Origin: Pseudooceanicola antarcticus
GTDB lineage: Bacteria > Pseudomonadota > Alphaproteobacteria > Rhodobacterales > Rhodobacteraceae
DNA length: 64,000 nucleotides
Direction of reading: 5' to 3'
Assembly (NCBI RefSeq): GCF_900215355.1
Contig: NZ_OBEA01000006.1
Span: forward strand, 62,001-126,000
Under the pieces are notes generated by a model, which searched no databases, was not told the DNA's origin, and saw nothing but the letters and a program-made list of their open reading frames with translations. Below are positions 44,915 through 55,270 of the stretch, piece by piece (position 1 is the first letter of the stretch; every line of letters begins with the position of its first letter). Position numbers and translations under genes: made by a program.

Positions 44915-47900
44915 TTACTCGGCAGCGGCCCGAAACGGCCCGTCGCGCAGCACCGCAAGATAGGCCTCGCGCTGCTTGGCGGCGCGGGCCTCGTTCTCGG
45001 CCTTGACCGGACCATAGCCGCGGATCTGCATCGGCAGCTCGATCAGCGCCTTGACGCTTTCCTTCAACTCCGGGTCGTAACCCTTTAGGATATCTTCCAT
45101 ATCCTGCTCGAACTGGCGGATCAGACCGCGTTCCATCCGGCGTTCGGCCTGGCGGCCGAAAGGGTCCAGCCGGGTGCCCCGCAGCCCCTTCATCCGCGCC
45201 AGCAGCCAGAAGGGCGCCTTCATCCAGGGCCCGAACTTGCGCTTCTTCGGACGTCCGGTGCCATCCTCTCCGCCCAGCATCGGCGGCGCGAGGTGGTAGG
45301 AGATCCTGAAATCGCCGTCGAAGACCTCGCGCGCCTTGGCGCGGGTCTCCAGATGCATCCGGGCAACTTCGTATTCATCCTTGTATGCCAAGAGCTTGTG
45401 ATACGATCTTGCCACCGCTTCACGCAGCTCCTCGTCCTCGAAACGATCCACCATGGCGCGATAGCGACGGGCCAGCCGGCGGTTCTGGTACTTGCGCAGA
45501 TGCGCCGCTCGGGTCTCGATCAGCGCGTCCAGGCTCAGCGGCTCGGGCTTCTGCGCCGCGGGGGCGATCAATTGCGCCACCTCCTCCTTGTGCAGCACGG
45601 CGTAGCGGCCGACCTCGAAGGCATGCAGGTTGCGCTCGACCGCCGCGCCGTTCAGCGTCACCGCCTGGCGGATCGCGTCATGGCTGAGCGGCACCAGCCC
45701 CTGCTGCCAGGCTGCCCCCAGAAGGATCATGTTGGCAAAGATGCTGTCCCCCATGGCGACCTGCGCCAGGGCCGAGGCATCGAAGAGCTCTACCCGATCC
45801 CGCAACCGCGCCTGCAACTGAAGGGCAAGCCTTTCAGAAGGCAGGGTAAATTCGGTATCTCGGGTGAAATCTCCGGTGACGATCTCATGGGAGTTCACCA
45901 CCGCGCCGGTCTGGCCCTGCCGGGTCAGGCCAAGCGTCTTCGAGCCCGCGCTGACCACCAGGTCGCCCCCGATCAGGGCATGCGCCTCGCCCGCGGCAAC
46001 CCGGATGGCCGAGATATCCTCGGGCGTCTCGCCGATCCGCAGATGGATATGCACCGCGCCGCCCTTCTGGGCGAGGCCCGCCATCTCCATCATGCCGGCG
46101 CCCTTGCCGTCGATCTGCGCCGCCTGCGCCAGCACGGCACCGATGGTGACGACGCCGGTGCCACCGACGCCGGTCAGCACGATGTTGTGGGTGCCGTGGA
46201 TCTCGGGCAGCTCGGGCAGGTCCATCCCCTCGGGCAGCTCCAGGCTGCGCTTCGGAGCCTTCTTGGGCACAGCCCCCTCGAGCGTCACGAAGCTGGGGCA
46301 GAAGCCGTTGAGGCAAGAGAAGTCCTTGTTGCAGGCCGATTGGTCGATGGCGCGCTTGCGGCCGAAGTCGGTCTCGACGGGGGTGATTGCGACGCAGTTC
46401 GACTGCACGCCGCAATCGCCGCAGCCCTCGCAGACATCGGTATTGATGAAGACCCGCTGGTCGGGGTCCGGGAACTCCTTGCGCTTGCGCCGGCGGCGCT
46501 TCTCGGCGGCGCAGGTCTGCACGTAGATCAGCGCCGAGACGCCTTTGACCTTTGCAATATTCCTCTGCACCTCCTCCAGATCGGCGCGCTCGGCAATCTC
46601 GATCCCTTTCGGGAATTGCGAAAGATCAATATTTTCCTTCTGATCATGCACCACGGCGATATGGGCCAGCCCCATGCCCTTCAGCTCTTCGGCGATGCGA
46701 TAGGCGGTCAGCCCGCCCTCGTTCTTCTGGCCGCCGGTCATGGCCACGGCATCGTTGAACAGGATCTTGTAGGTCATGTTCACACCCGCCGCCTGGGCCG
46801 CACGGATGGCCTGGATGCCCGAGTGGTTGTAGGTGCCGTCGCCCAGGTTCTGGAAGACGTGATCGCGGGTCGAGAACGGCGCCTCGCCGATCCAGTTGGC
46901 GCCCTCGGCGCCCATATGGGTGAAGCCGGTGGTCTCGCGGTCCATCCACTGCACCATGTAGTGACAGCCGATGCCCGCGTAGGCCCGCGAGCCCTCGGGG
47001 ATCTTGGTCGAGCTGTTGTGCGGGCAGCCGGCGCAGAAATAGGGCAGCCGCGCCGCGAGGTCGGTGACATTGTCATTGCTGCGGGTCTCGGTGAAACGGG
47101 TCAGTGCCGCCTGCACCGCCTCGGTACCGCGCCCCTCTTCCACCAGGATCGCGCCCAGCTTCTCGGCAATCCAGACCGGATCGAGCGCGCCCTTGGTCGG
47201 AAACAGCTCTTCGGCATGGGCGCCACCCTTGCGCCAGCCATAGACGCGACGGCCGCGGCGATCGTCGAAGATCGCCTCCTTGACCTGCACCTCGATCAGC
47301 TTGCGCTTCTCTTCCACCACCACGATCAGGTCGAGCCCCTCGGCCCATTCGTGGAAACTGTCCATGTCCAGCGGCCAGACCTGCGCCACCTTGTAGGTGG
47401 TGATGCCAAGCCGCTCGGCCTCGGCCTCGTCGATGCCCAGCAGGGACAGCGCATGAACCAGGTCAAGGTAGTTCTTGCCCGCCGAGACGAAGCCGATCTT
47501 CGCCCCCGGCTTGCCCCAGATCCGCTTGTCGATGCGATTGGCGCGGGCGAAGGCCTCTGCGGCAAAGCGCTTGTGGTCGATCATCCGCGCTTCCTGCTCG
47601 GGCGGGCTGTCGCCGAGACGGATGTTCACCCCGCCCTCGGGCATCGGGAAGTCGCTTGGTGTGACCAGCTTCATGCGGAAGGGATCGCCATCGACGACCG
47701 AGGTCGCCTCGACCGTATCCTTCATCGTCTTCAGCCCGACCCAGACGCCCGCATAACGGCTGAGCGCATAGCCGTAGATACCCAGATCCAGGATCTCCTG
47801 CACGCCCGCTGGTGAAACGATGGGCATATAGGCATCGACCAGCGCCCATTCGCTCTGATGCAGCACGGTCGAGCTTTCGCCGGTGTGATCATCGCCCATG

Positions 47901-48328
47901 GCCATCAGCACGCCGCCATGGGGCGCGGTGCCCGCCATATTGGCATGTTTCATCGCATCGCCCGAACGGTCGACGCCAGGCCCCTTGCCATACCAGAGCC
48001 CGAAGACCCCGTCGAAGCGCCCCTCTCCGCGCAGATGCGCCTGCTGCGCGCCCCAGAGGGCGGTGGCCGCGAGGTCCTCGTTCAACCCTTCCTCGAAGCG
48101 CACCTCGGCGGCATCTAGGATCTTGCCCGCGCGCCGCATCTGCATGTCGACCGCACCAAGCGGCGAACCGCGATAGCCCGTGACATAGCCGGCGGTGTTG
48201 AGACCGGCGGCCTCGTCGCGGGCCTTCTGGGCCAGCATCAGTCGGACTAGGGCTTGGGTTCCGTTCAGCAGGACCGGGGACTTCGAGAGGTCGAACCGGT
48301 CGTTCAGAGAAATTTTCTCCTGGCTCAT
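44915..48328 (-). CDS. Indolepyruvate ferredoxin oxidoreductase family protein, alpha-beta fusion
   Basis: This enzyme oxidatively decarboxylates aryl (or branched) 2-keto acids to acyl-CoA with ferredoxin. The 1137-residue chain joins several domains. A pyruvate:ferredoxin-like pyrimidine domain is N-terminal (TGYRGSPLGAVDMQM). A TPP-binding domain near 470-620 includes LGDGTYNHSGIQAIR. Iron-sulfur cysteines lie at about 630-680 (VCEGCGDCGVQSNC, ACNKDFSCLNGFC). A gamma/beta-type domain near 700-900 has LTGVGGTGVVTIGAVLAQAA, and the helical tail is arginine-rich. Archaeal enzymes are split IorA/IorB; fused forms of this length are usual in proteobacteria. A LysR gene diverges from it. Confidence 0.93.
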   Translation of the reverse strand: MSQEKISLNDRFDLSKSPVLLNGTQALVRLMLAQKARDEAAGLNTAGYVTGYRGSPLGAVDMQMRRAGKILDAAEVRFEEGLNEDLAATALWGAQQAHLRGEGRFDGVFGLWYGKGPGVDRSGDAMKHANMAGTAPHGGVLMAMGDDHTGESSTVLHQSEWALVDAYMPIVSPAGVQEILDLGIYGYALSRYAGVWVGLKTMKDTVEATSVVDGDPFRMKLVTPSDFPMPEGGVNIRLGDSPPEQEARMIDHKRFAAEAFARANRIDKRIWGKPGAKIGFVSAGKNYLDLVHALSLLGIDEAEAERLGITTYKVAQVWPLDMDSFHEWAEGLDLIVVVEEKRKLIEVQVKEAIFDDRRGRRVYGWRKGGAHAEELFPTKGALDPVWIAEKLGAILVEEGRGTEAVQAALTRFTETRSNDNVTDLAARLPYFCAGCPHNSSTKIPEGSRAYAGIGCHYMVQWMDRETTGFTHMGAEGANWIGEAPFSTRDHVFQNLGDGTYNHSGIQAIRAAQAAGVNMTYKILFNDAVAMTGGQKNEGGLTAYRIAEELKGMGLAHIAVVHDQKENIDLSQFPKGIEIAERADLEEVQRNIAKVKGVSALIYVQTCAAEKRRRRKRKEFPDPDQRVFINTDVCEGCGDCGVQSNCVAITPVETDFGRKRAIDQSACNKDFSCLNGFCPSFVTLEGAVPKKAPKRSLELPEGMDLPELPEIHGTHNIVLTGVGGTGVVTIGAVLAQAAQIDGKGAGMMEMAGLAQKGGAVHIHLRIGETPEDISAIRVAAGEAHALIGGDLVVSAGSKTLGLTRQGQTGAVVNSHEIVTGDFTRDTEFTLPSERLALQLQARLRDRVELFDASALAQVAMGDSIFANMILLGAAWQQGLVPLSHDAIRQAVTLNGAAVERNLHAFEVGRYAVLHKEEVAQLIAPAAQKPEPLSLDALIETRAAHLRKYQNRRLARRYRAMVDRFEDEELREAVARSYHKLLAYKDEYEVARMHLETRAKAREVFDGDFRISYHLAPPMLGGEDGTGRPKKRKFGPWMKAPFWLLARMKGLRGTRLDPFGRQAERRMERGLIRQFEQDMEDILKGYDPELKESVKALIELPMQIRGYGPVKAENEARAAKQREAYLAVLRDGPFRAAAE

Positions 48329-48507
48329 GATATTGGTGCCTCCTTGGGAAGCAGTATAGCCGAAGAACGGGTCAGCACCGATGACCGGGCCGAAAAATAA
48401 CGAAAAATTCGCTATCCAAAGAAGGGCGACCCCGTTAAGACAAGCGCCACGTGAGCCGCAGTAGAAATATTGTGCGGAGCTCGAAAACGGCGACAGGCAG
48501 TTTCAAT

Positions 48508-49422
48508 ATGGATTGGGATAAGCTCAGAATCTTCCACGCGGTGGCCGATGCCGGCAGCCTGACCCATGCGGGCGATGCGCTGCATCTGTCGCAATCGGCT
48601 GTTTCCCGCCAGATACGCGGCCTGGAAGAGAGCCTGAACACCACCCTCTTCCACCGTCACGCGCGCGGACTGATTCTCACCGAGCAGGGCGAATTGCTGT
48701 TCGACGCCACCCGCGCCATGGCCAAGCGCCTGGAAACCGCCACCGCCCGTATCCGCGACAGCGAAGAGGAAGTCTTCGGCGAGCTGCGCGTGACAACGGC
48801 GGTCGGTTTCGGCACCCTCTGGCTGGCGCCGCGGCTGCCCAAGCTCTACGAGAAATACCCCGATCTGAAGATCGACCTGATGCTGGAAGAGCGTGTCCTG
48901 GACCTGCCCATGCGCGAGGCCGACGTGGCCGTGCGTATGAAAGAGCCCTCCCAGGCCGACCTGATCCGCAAGAAGCTGATGTCGATCCGCATGCGCTGCT
49001 ATGCCTCCGCCGATTACATCGCCCGCTTCGGTCGCCCGGAAACGCTGGAAGACCTCTCGCCGCACCGCCTGATCTGCCAGACCCCCTCGGCGCCGCAGGT
49101 CTCTGCCGGTGCCTCGCTGGTGGCACAGCTCATGTCCTCTGACGTGCGCTCGACGCTGACGGTGAACAATTACTTCGGCGTGCTGCAGGCGGTGGTCCAC
49201 AACCTCGGCATCGGCGTGCTGCCCGACTACATCGTCGAGGACTTCCCCTCGCTCGAACGGGTCTTCCCCGAGATCGAGTCGGGCGAAGTGCCGGTCTTCC
49301 TGGCCTTCCCCGAAGAGCTGCGCCACTCCAAGCGAGTCGCCGCGTTCCGCGAATTCGTCCAGGAAGAGATCATGGCGCACCGCCGCACGATCCGCGACCT
49401 GCGCGACCGCGACGCCGAGTAA
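48508..49422 (+). CDS. LysR-family transcriptional regulator
   Basis: The 304-residue LysR protein starts MDWDKLRIFHAVADAGSLTH, with recognition-helix region LHLSQSAVSRQIRGLEESL. The effector domain includes ELRVTTAVGFGTLWLAPRLP. ATG 48508 gives the standard LysR N-terminus; an upstream ATG would add 19 unlikely residues. It diverges from the indolepyruvate oxidoreductase gene across 179 bp, which it may control. The effector is unknown. Confidence 0.88.
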   Translation: MDWDKLRIFHAVADAGSLTHAGDALHLSQSAVSRQIRGLEESLNTTLFHRHARGLILTEQGELLFDATRAMAKRLETATARIRDSEEEVFGELRVTTAVGFGTLWLAPRLPKLYEKYPDLKIDLMLEERVLDLPMREADVAVRMKEPSQADLIRKKLMSIRMRCYASADYIARFGRPETLEDLSPHRLICQTPSAPQVSAGASLVAQLMSSDVRSTLTVNNYFGVLQAVVHNLGIGVLPDYIVEDFPSLERVFPEIESGEVPVFLAFPEELRHSKRVAAFREFVQEEIMAHRRTIRDLRDRDAE

Positions 49423-49550
49423 CGCACAACCGACAGGTGAGCCGCGGAAAGCGACAGCCCCGGTCAAGGGCTGCGCTGAATGCATAGCAGTAATGTAAAG
49501 CCTGCGGCATTTTGGGACTTGATCGTTTCAACTCCGACCAATATCTGGGC

Positions 49551-49635
49551 ACTCGATGATGATCGCGCTTACCAGCGCATCATCTTCATACCTCCCTGTT
49601 GGACTTGGCCGGACCTTGTGTCCGGCCTTTTTTTT
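49551..49635 (+). ncRNA. Candidate trans-acting small RNA with anti-Shine-Dalgarno loop
   Basis: No ORF fits here. A promoter-like pair TTGATC (49519-49524), 17 nt, TATCTG (49542-49547) is followed by a hairpin GATGATcGCGC/GCGCATCATC (49558-49584, one bulge). An unpaired stretch with ATACCTCCCT (about 49589-49597) comes next, complementary to a ribosome-binding site. A perfect Rho-independent terminator with eight T ends it. Hairpin, single-stranded CU-rich linker and terminator make the standard plan of base-pairing small RNAs. It lies 128 bp after a LysR stop, too far and too structured to be only that gene's terminator. Expression is not shown. Confidence 0.55.
49607..49635 (+). terminator. 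Rho-independent terminator (small RNA candidate / LysR read-through)
   Basis: A perfect stem, GGCCGGAC/GTCCGGCC, with CTTGT loop is followed by eight T. It is the strongest intrinsic terminator in the window. Confidence 0.95.
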
Positions 49636-49699
49636 GGCCCCCATGCCGAAACACGGCGCGTCTTTCTTCTGGGACACCGCGAAACACCCCCGCAGGATG

Positions 49700-49805
49700 C
49701 CTCCGGCGGGAGTATTTTCAGCCTGGTGATGAATTGGGCCCCATACATCACCAGGCTGAAAGTACTCCGGGGGAGTCCGCCCTGGCGGACGGGGGCAGCG
49801 CCCCC
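49700..49805. repeat. Dispersed structured repeat, copy C (tight inverted pair)
   Basis: The left core 49700-49731 and right core 49746-49773 are inverted and pair over about 21 bp (one G-U) around a 14-nt loop. The small hairpin GTCCGC-CCTG-GCGGAC (49775-49790) and the GGGGGC-AGC-GCCCCC hairpin (49791-49805) follow. It lies between the small-RNA terminator and purL. The rest of the 493-bp intergenic region up to purL shows nothing else. Confidence 0.87.
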
Positions 49806-49915
49806 TCTCCGGCGACGTCCCCCATCCCCCGCAATCCAAGGGAAATCGCCCTGCCCCCCTTCCCCAAACCAGCGCCATCGCGTAAACGCCGGGCAACGTC
49901 ACCCAGGGGGTCAGC

Positions 49916-52081
<2,166 letters not shown>

Positions 52082-52120
52082 GCGCGGCGCCGCGGCGACA
52101 CGCGCTTTGACATCCTGACG

Positions 52121-52157
52121 GGGCGGTGCCGGTTTCCGGCGCCGCCCTTGTCATTTT
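52121..52157 (+). terminator. Terminator of purL
   Basis: A 12-bp stem, GGGCGGTGCCGG/CCGGCGCCGCCC (one T-G pair), with TTT loop is followed by TTGTCATTTT. Confidence 0.75.
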
Positions 52158-52296
52158 CTGCCCACTTCCTGCACCGATGCGCCTTTGCGCCCAAAAACCT
52201 ACGGTAGCGGATGTGTTATTTCTGGACCGGTGCCCACCCGGTTGCTACCTCTGAGGCCCCCGAGGGGGAAACAGGGGTCCAGGGACAGGACCCAGG

Positions 52297-52974
52297 ATGG
52301 GACAGATGACAAAATTCGACACCGGGCCGGTTACGCTGGCCGGGCAGGAACCTTTGCGCTCGGGCGAGGAGAGCCTGGTCTACCAGCACCCGCGCTTCCA
52401 GGACCTCTTGCTGAAACTGCCGCGGCAGGACGGCCGGGCCGCCCTGCGCATGCAGCGCCCCGGCTTCAAGCGCCCCCTGCTGAGACGCTTCCGCCATCTC
52501 GTCAGCTGGCATCTGGAATACTCCGAGTACCTCTCCGCCGTGGCGCGCGAGGGCACCCTGCCCGGCTTCGTGCCGCTGCACCTGGGGATCTGCCCCACCG
52601 ATCTGGGCCCCGCGCTGCTGGTCGAGAAGATCTGCGCTCCAGGCGGAGAGCTGGCGCCGACCCTGCGCGACCTGGCCAATACCGGACGTCTCGATGCCTC
52701 GATCCCGGAGTTGCTGGAGGATTTCCTCGAAAACCTGGCCGCCAGCGGGATCGTCACCCGCGACATCTGGCCCGACAACCTGGTCCTCGCCGAAGCCCCC
52801 CGGCGGCTGATGCTGATCGAGGGCATGGGCTGTCGCTCGGCGCTCCGGGCCTGTCATATCCAGCTGCCGCTGACCCAGAACCGCCAGATCCGCCAATGCG
52901 CCGCCCTGCGACGCTGGGTGGCAGAGCGGGTCGAGCCTCAGCCCCGTTTGCCCCAGGGTCTGCGCCTGGCCTGA
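52297..52974 (+). CDS. YrbL-like protein-kinase-fold protein
   Basis: The 225-residue protein resembles the PhoP-regulatory-network YrbL family. SGEESLVYQHPRFQDLLLKLPR is in the position of a nucleotide-binding strand. VTRDIWPDNLVL matches the kinase-like HxDxxxxN catalytic loop, with HGD replaced by TRD. The final LIEGMGCRSAL takes the DFG place. A true kinase activity is uncertain. Two ATGs three codons apart are possible starts. It lies between purL and bolA but has no known link to either. Confidence 0.7.
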   Translation: MGQMTKFDTGPVTLAGQEPLRSGEESLVYQHPRFQDLLLKLPRQDGRAALRMQRPGFKRPLLRRFRHLVSWHLEYSEYLSAVAREGTLPGFVPLHLGICPTDLGPALLVEKICAPGGELAPTLRDLANTGRLDASIPELLEDFLENLAASGIVTRDIWPDNLVLAEAPRRLMLIEGMGCRSALRACHIQLPLTQNRQIRQCAALRRWVAERVEPQPRLPQGLRLA

Positions 52975-53159
52975 GCCCGCGCAGACCCAGGCTGCCAGCG
53001 CCCGGCCGAGGGGCCACCGCCCCTGTCCAGCCCGGCAGAAAAGCCCGTGCGACAGCGCACAAGGGCCCGCGCAGGGGCCCGTGCCAGAGCCATGCGGGTG
53101 CCCTTGCGGCCCGGCCCGGCAGGGCTTACATTTCAGGCCCAAGACAAATGGAGACATGC

Positions 53160-53393
53160 ATGACCATTCAGGCCTCTGACATCGAAGCCCTCATCCGCGA
53201 GAGTTTCCCCGATGCCCAGATCATCGTCGAGGGCGATGACGGTCAGCATTTCTCGGCCATGGTGGTCGATGAGAGCTTCCGCGGCAAGAACCGCGTGCAA
53301 CAGCAGCGGGCGGTCTACGCGGCGCTCAAGGGCAAGATGGATGGCCCCGCCGGCGAGCTACACGCCCTGGCGCTGACCACCAAGGCGCCCTGA
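53160..53393 (+). CDS. bolA: BolA family protein
   Basis: The 77-residue BolA/IbaG-type protein has [40 protein letters not shown] and the C-terminal [10 protein letters not shown]. The conserved His in LHAL is used as a [2Fe-2S] ligand with a CGFS glutaredoxin. Such a glutaredoxin gene lies 94 bp downstream, supporting an iron-sulfur trafficking role. ATG 53160 has GGAG at 7 nt. Confidence 0.94.
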   Translation: MTIQASDIEALIRESFPDAQIIVEGDDGQHFSAMVVDESFRGKNRVQQQRAVYAALKGKMDGPAGELHALALTTKAP

Positions 53394-53487
53394 GCGGCAC
53401 CCAACAGGGGCGCTACAGCCCGCAAACGGAATGAACTGTGCCCCCTCGGCGGGGCAGCAAGGGGCCAGGCCCCGGAAAGGATGCCAG

Positions 53488-53850
53488 ATGAGCGACGCCA
53501 AGACCCGTATCGACGAGACCGTCAAAGGCAATGATGTCGTGCTCTACATGAAGGGCACCAAGTCGATGCCGCAATGTGGTTTCTCCAGCCGTGTGGCCGG
53601 GGTGCTGAACTACATGGGCGTGGAATACACCGATGTGAACGTGCTGGCCGATGACGAGATCCGCCAGGGCATCAAGGATTACTCCGACTGGCCGACCATT
53701 CCCCAGCTCTACGTCAAGGGCGAGTTCGTGGGCGGCTGCGACATCATCACCGAGATGACCCTCTCGGGCGAGCTGGACGGTCTCTTCGACGAGAACGGCG
53801 TGGCCTACGACAAGGACGCCGCCGACAAGATCCGCGCCGCCAACGGCTGA
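53488..53850 (+). CDS. grxD: Monothiol glutaredoxin, CGFS type (Grx4/GrxD)
   Basis: The 120-residue protein carries and delivers [2Fe-2S] clusters. It has the K-T-K-S-M-P-Q-C30-G-F-S active site and glutathione-binding [22 protein letters not shown] 53488 follows AAAGGA; the longer frame is untranslated leader. It probably acts as a complex with the upstream BolA. A 13-bp GCAA-loop terminator follows. Confidence 0.96.
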   Translation: MSDAKTRIDETVKGNDVVLYMKGTKSMPQCGFSSRVAGVLNYMGVEYTDVNVLADDEIRQGIKDYSDWPTIPQLYVKGEFVGGCDIITEMTLSGELDGLFDENGVAYDKDAADKIRAANG

Positions 53851-53880
53851 TCCGCCGGGGACATATCCCGACAATATGGA

Positions 53881-53916
53881 AACGGGGCAGAGGGCAACCT
53901 CTGCCCCGTTTGCTTT
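53881..53916 (+). terminator. Terminator between grxD and zapA
   Basis: A perfect 13-bp stem, AACGGGGCAGAGG/CCTCTGCCCCGTT, with a GCAA tetraloop is followed by TGCTTT. Confidence 0.88.
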
Positions 53917-53946
53917 GGGCTGTCTTCAGGTCTTGAGACTGCGGGG

Positions 53947-54375
53947 CTAACCCTCGTCCTCGATGGCGCGCAGGCCCGGCGCCTGGCCGTTGCCTTCCTC
54001 GACCCGCTCGGCCAGCGATTCAGCGCGGGCGGCAAGCTCTGCCAGAGTGTCGGTCACCTCTGCGGGCACCACGGGCACCTCGACGCGCTGCGGCTCGGGC
54101 GGCGGGGCGTTGCGCAGGGCTTCCAGCTCGTCCTTCACAGCCTTCAGCTCGAGCGTCAGGCTCTGCACCTGGTCCTCGACGCCGGCGGTGCGATCGGCCA
54201 GCATCAGCCCGGCCATCAGCAGCATGCGTCCTTCGGGGATGCGGCCGGTCTGCTGCACCAGGGTGCTGGCCTCGCGGTCCAGCATCTGCGCGGCGGTTTC
54301 CAGGAAGTGCTCTTCGCCATCCTGGCAGGCAACGTCGAAGCGGCGTCCGCCGATGGTGATCTCGACCTCGGGCAT
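53947..54375 (-). CDS. zapA: Cell division protein ZapA
   Basis: The 142-residue protein has the ZapA head domain (MPEVEITIGGRRFDVACQDGE, LLMAGLMLADRT) followed by a coiled-coil and an extended acidic tail. ZapA crosslinks FtsZ filaments. It overlaps the stop of the upstream coiled-coil gene by one base (TGATG). No 6S RNA-like sequence was recognised in the short spacer downstream. Confidence 0.9.
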   Translation of the reverse strand: MPEVEITIGGRRFDVACQDGEEHFLETAAQMLDREASTLVQQTGRIPEGRMLLMAGLMLADRTAGVEDQVQSLTLELKAVKDELEALRNAPPPEPQRVEVPVVPAEVTDTLAELAARAESLAERVEEGNGQAPGLRAIEDEG

Positions 54376-54884
54376 CAGGCTTCCCCTTCCGTTGCGGGCG
54401 CGGGCTCGTCCACCAGGGCGCCGAGCGCGGCCAGGATCGTCTCGGCCTCGGCACCGGCGGCGGCGTGATCGGCACGCAGCGCGTCCAGCTCGGCCGCCAT
54501 GCTTTCATTGAGCACATCGGAGTCTGCACCGCCCTTGGCCTCGCGCAGCAGGCGGTTGTTCTCGCGCAGGCGGGTGTTGACGGCGCGCAGGCGGCTCACC
54601 GCCTCTTCCATGTCGGCCATGGCGCGGGTCACATCCTCGCGGGGCCCGGCGGCAGGTGCCGCGCGTGCCTCGACCAGCTCGGCCTCCAGCGCCTCCTGCC
54701 GGCGGTGCAGCGCCTTCACCCGCTCTTCGAGCTGGGCATTGGCGGTGCGCTCGTCTTCCAGCAACTGCTTCAGCTCTTCCGGGCTTTCGCCAGGGGCCGG
54801 AGCGGGCACCAGCCCCTCGAGACCAGATCCGATCCGGTCCATCGCCGCCAGGATCCGGCCCTGCAATTCTTCCAGGTTACTCAT
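54375..54884 (-). CDS. Coiled-coil protein encoded with zapA
   Basis: I do not recognise a named family for this 169-residue protein. It is rich in Ala, Glu, Leu and Arg. A long predicted coiled coil from about 38 to 155 (LLEDERTANAQLEERVKALH, VSRLRAVNTRLRENNRLLRE) is interrupted near 80-90 by an Ala-Pro stretch. ATG 54884 follows GAGGCAGAGA; an in-frame GTG lies four codons earlier. Tight coupling to zapA (TGATG overlap) points to a division-related scaffold, by analogy with ZapA-ZapB, but that is inference. Confidence 0.75.
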   Translation of the reverse strand: MSNLEELQGRILAAMDRIGSGLEGLVPAPAPGESPEELKQLLEDERTANAQLEERVKALHRRQEALEAELVEARAAPAAGPREDVTRAMADMEEAVSRLRAVNTRLRENNRLLREAKGGADSDVLNESMAAELDALRADHAAAGAEAETILAALGALVDEPAPATEGEA

Positions 54885-55270
54885 TCTCTGCCTCACAGAC
54901 CCCCGGCTACCGGGGGTGTCGTCCCTTCGCCGTTCGAATACCGTCCGGGCATCCTACGCGCCTCGGGGCCGGACCGAAACCATTGTTCTTGCCTCGACGG
55001 GCCATGGCGCCTGGGTCCAGCCGAAAAAAGCGAAATCACCGGGCCGGCGCCCCCGCGCCGCTCTCGGGATGAGGCTTTTCGCCCAGAGCCTTGTCATTGC
55101 AGCCGAATCAACGGCTCGGCCCGTATCGAGCGGAGTGTAGCCAAACCCCCGGATTTTCCCAAATACAGCGCGAAAACCGGCACAAATGCCCTGCTGTGCT
55201 TGCCTTTCGCGCCGCGGCTGGTAAGAGCGCGCTAACATCGACCGCCTGACCCTGCGAGAGGACAACACAC
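54885..55270. other. Divergent promoter region between the zapA operon and tkt
   Basis: These 386 bp hold no convincing gene. Near tkt is a LacI-type operator-like site at 55224-55237. The segment 55046-55060 (GGCGCCCCCGCGCCG) is self-complementary. I see nothing else definite. Confidence 0.5.
55224..55237 (+). promoter_or_regulatory. LacI-type operator-like site upstream of tkt
   Basis: AGAGCGCGCTAACA matches the palindrome TGTTAGCGCTAACA at 10 of 14 positions. Only the right half (GCGCTAACA) is complete. It lies 34 bp before the tkt GTG. It gains weight from the better copies before both gap genes. Confidence 0.45.

Noticed and set aside
45293-47815. 840-codon plus-strand frame
   Set aside because: Antisense of the indolepyruvate oxidoreductase gene.
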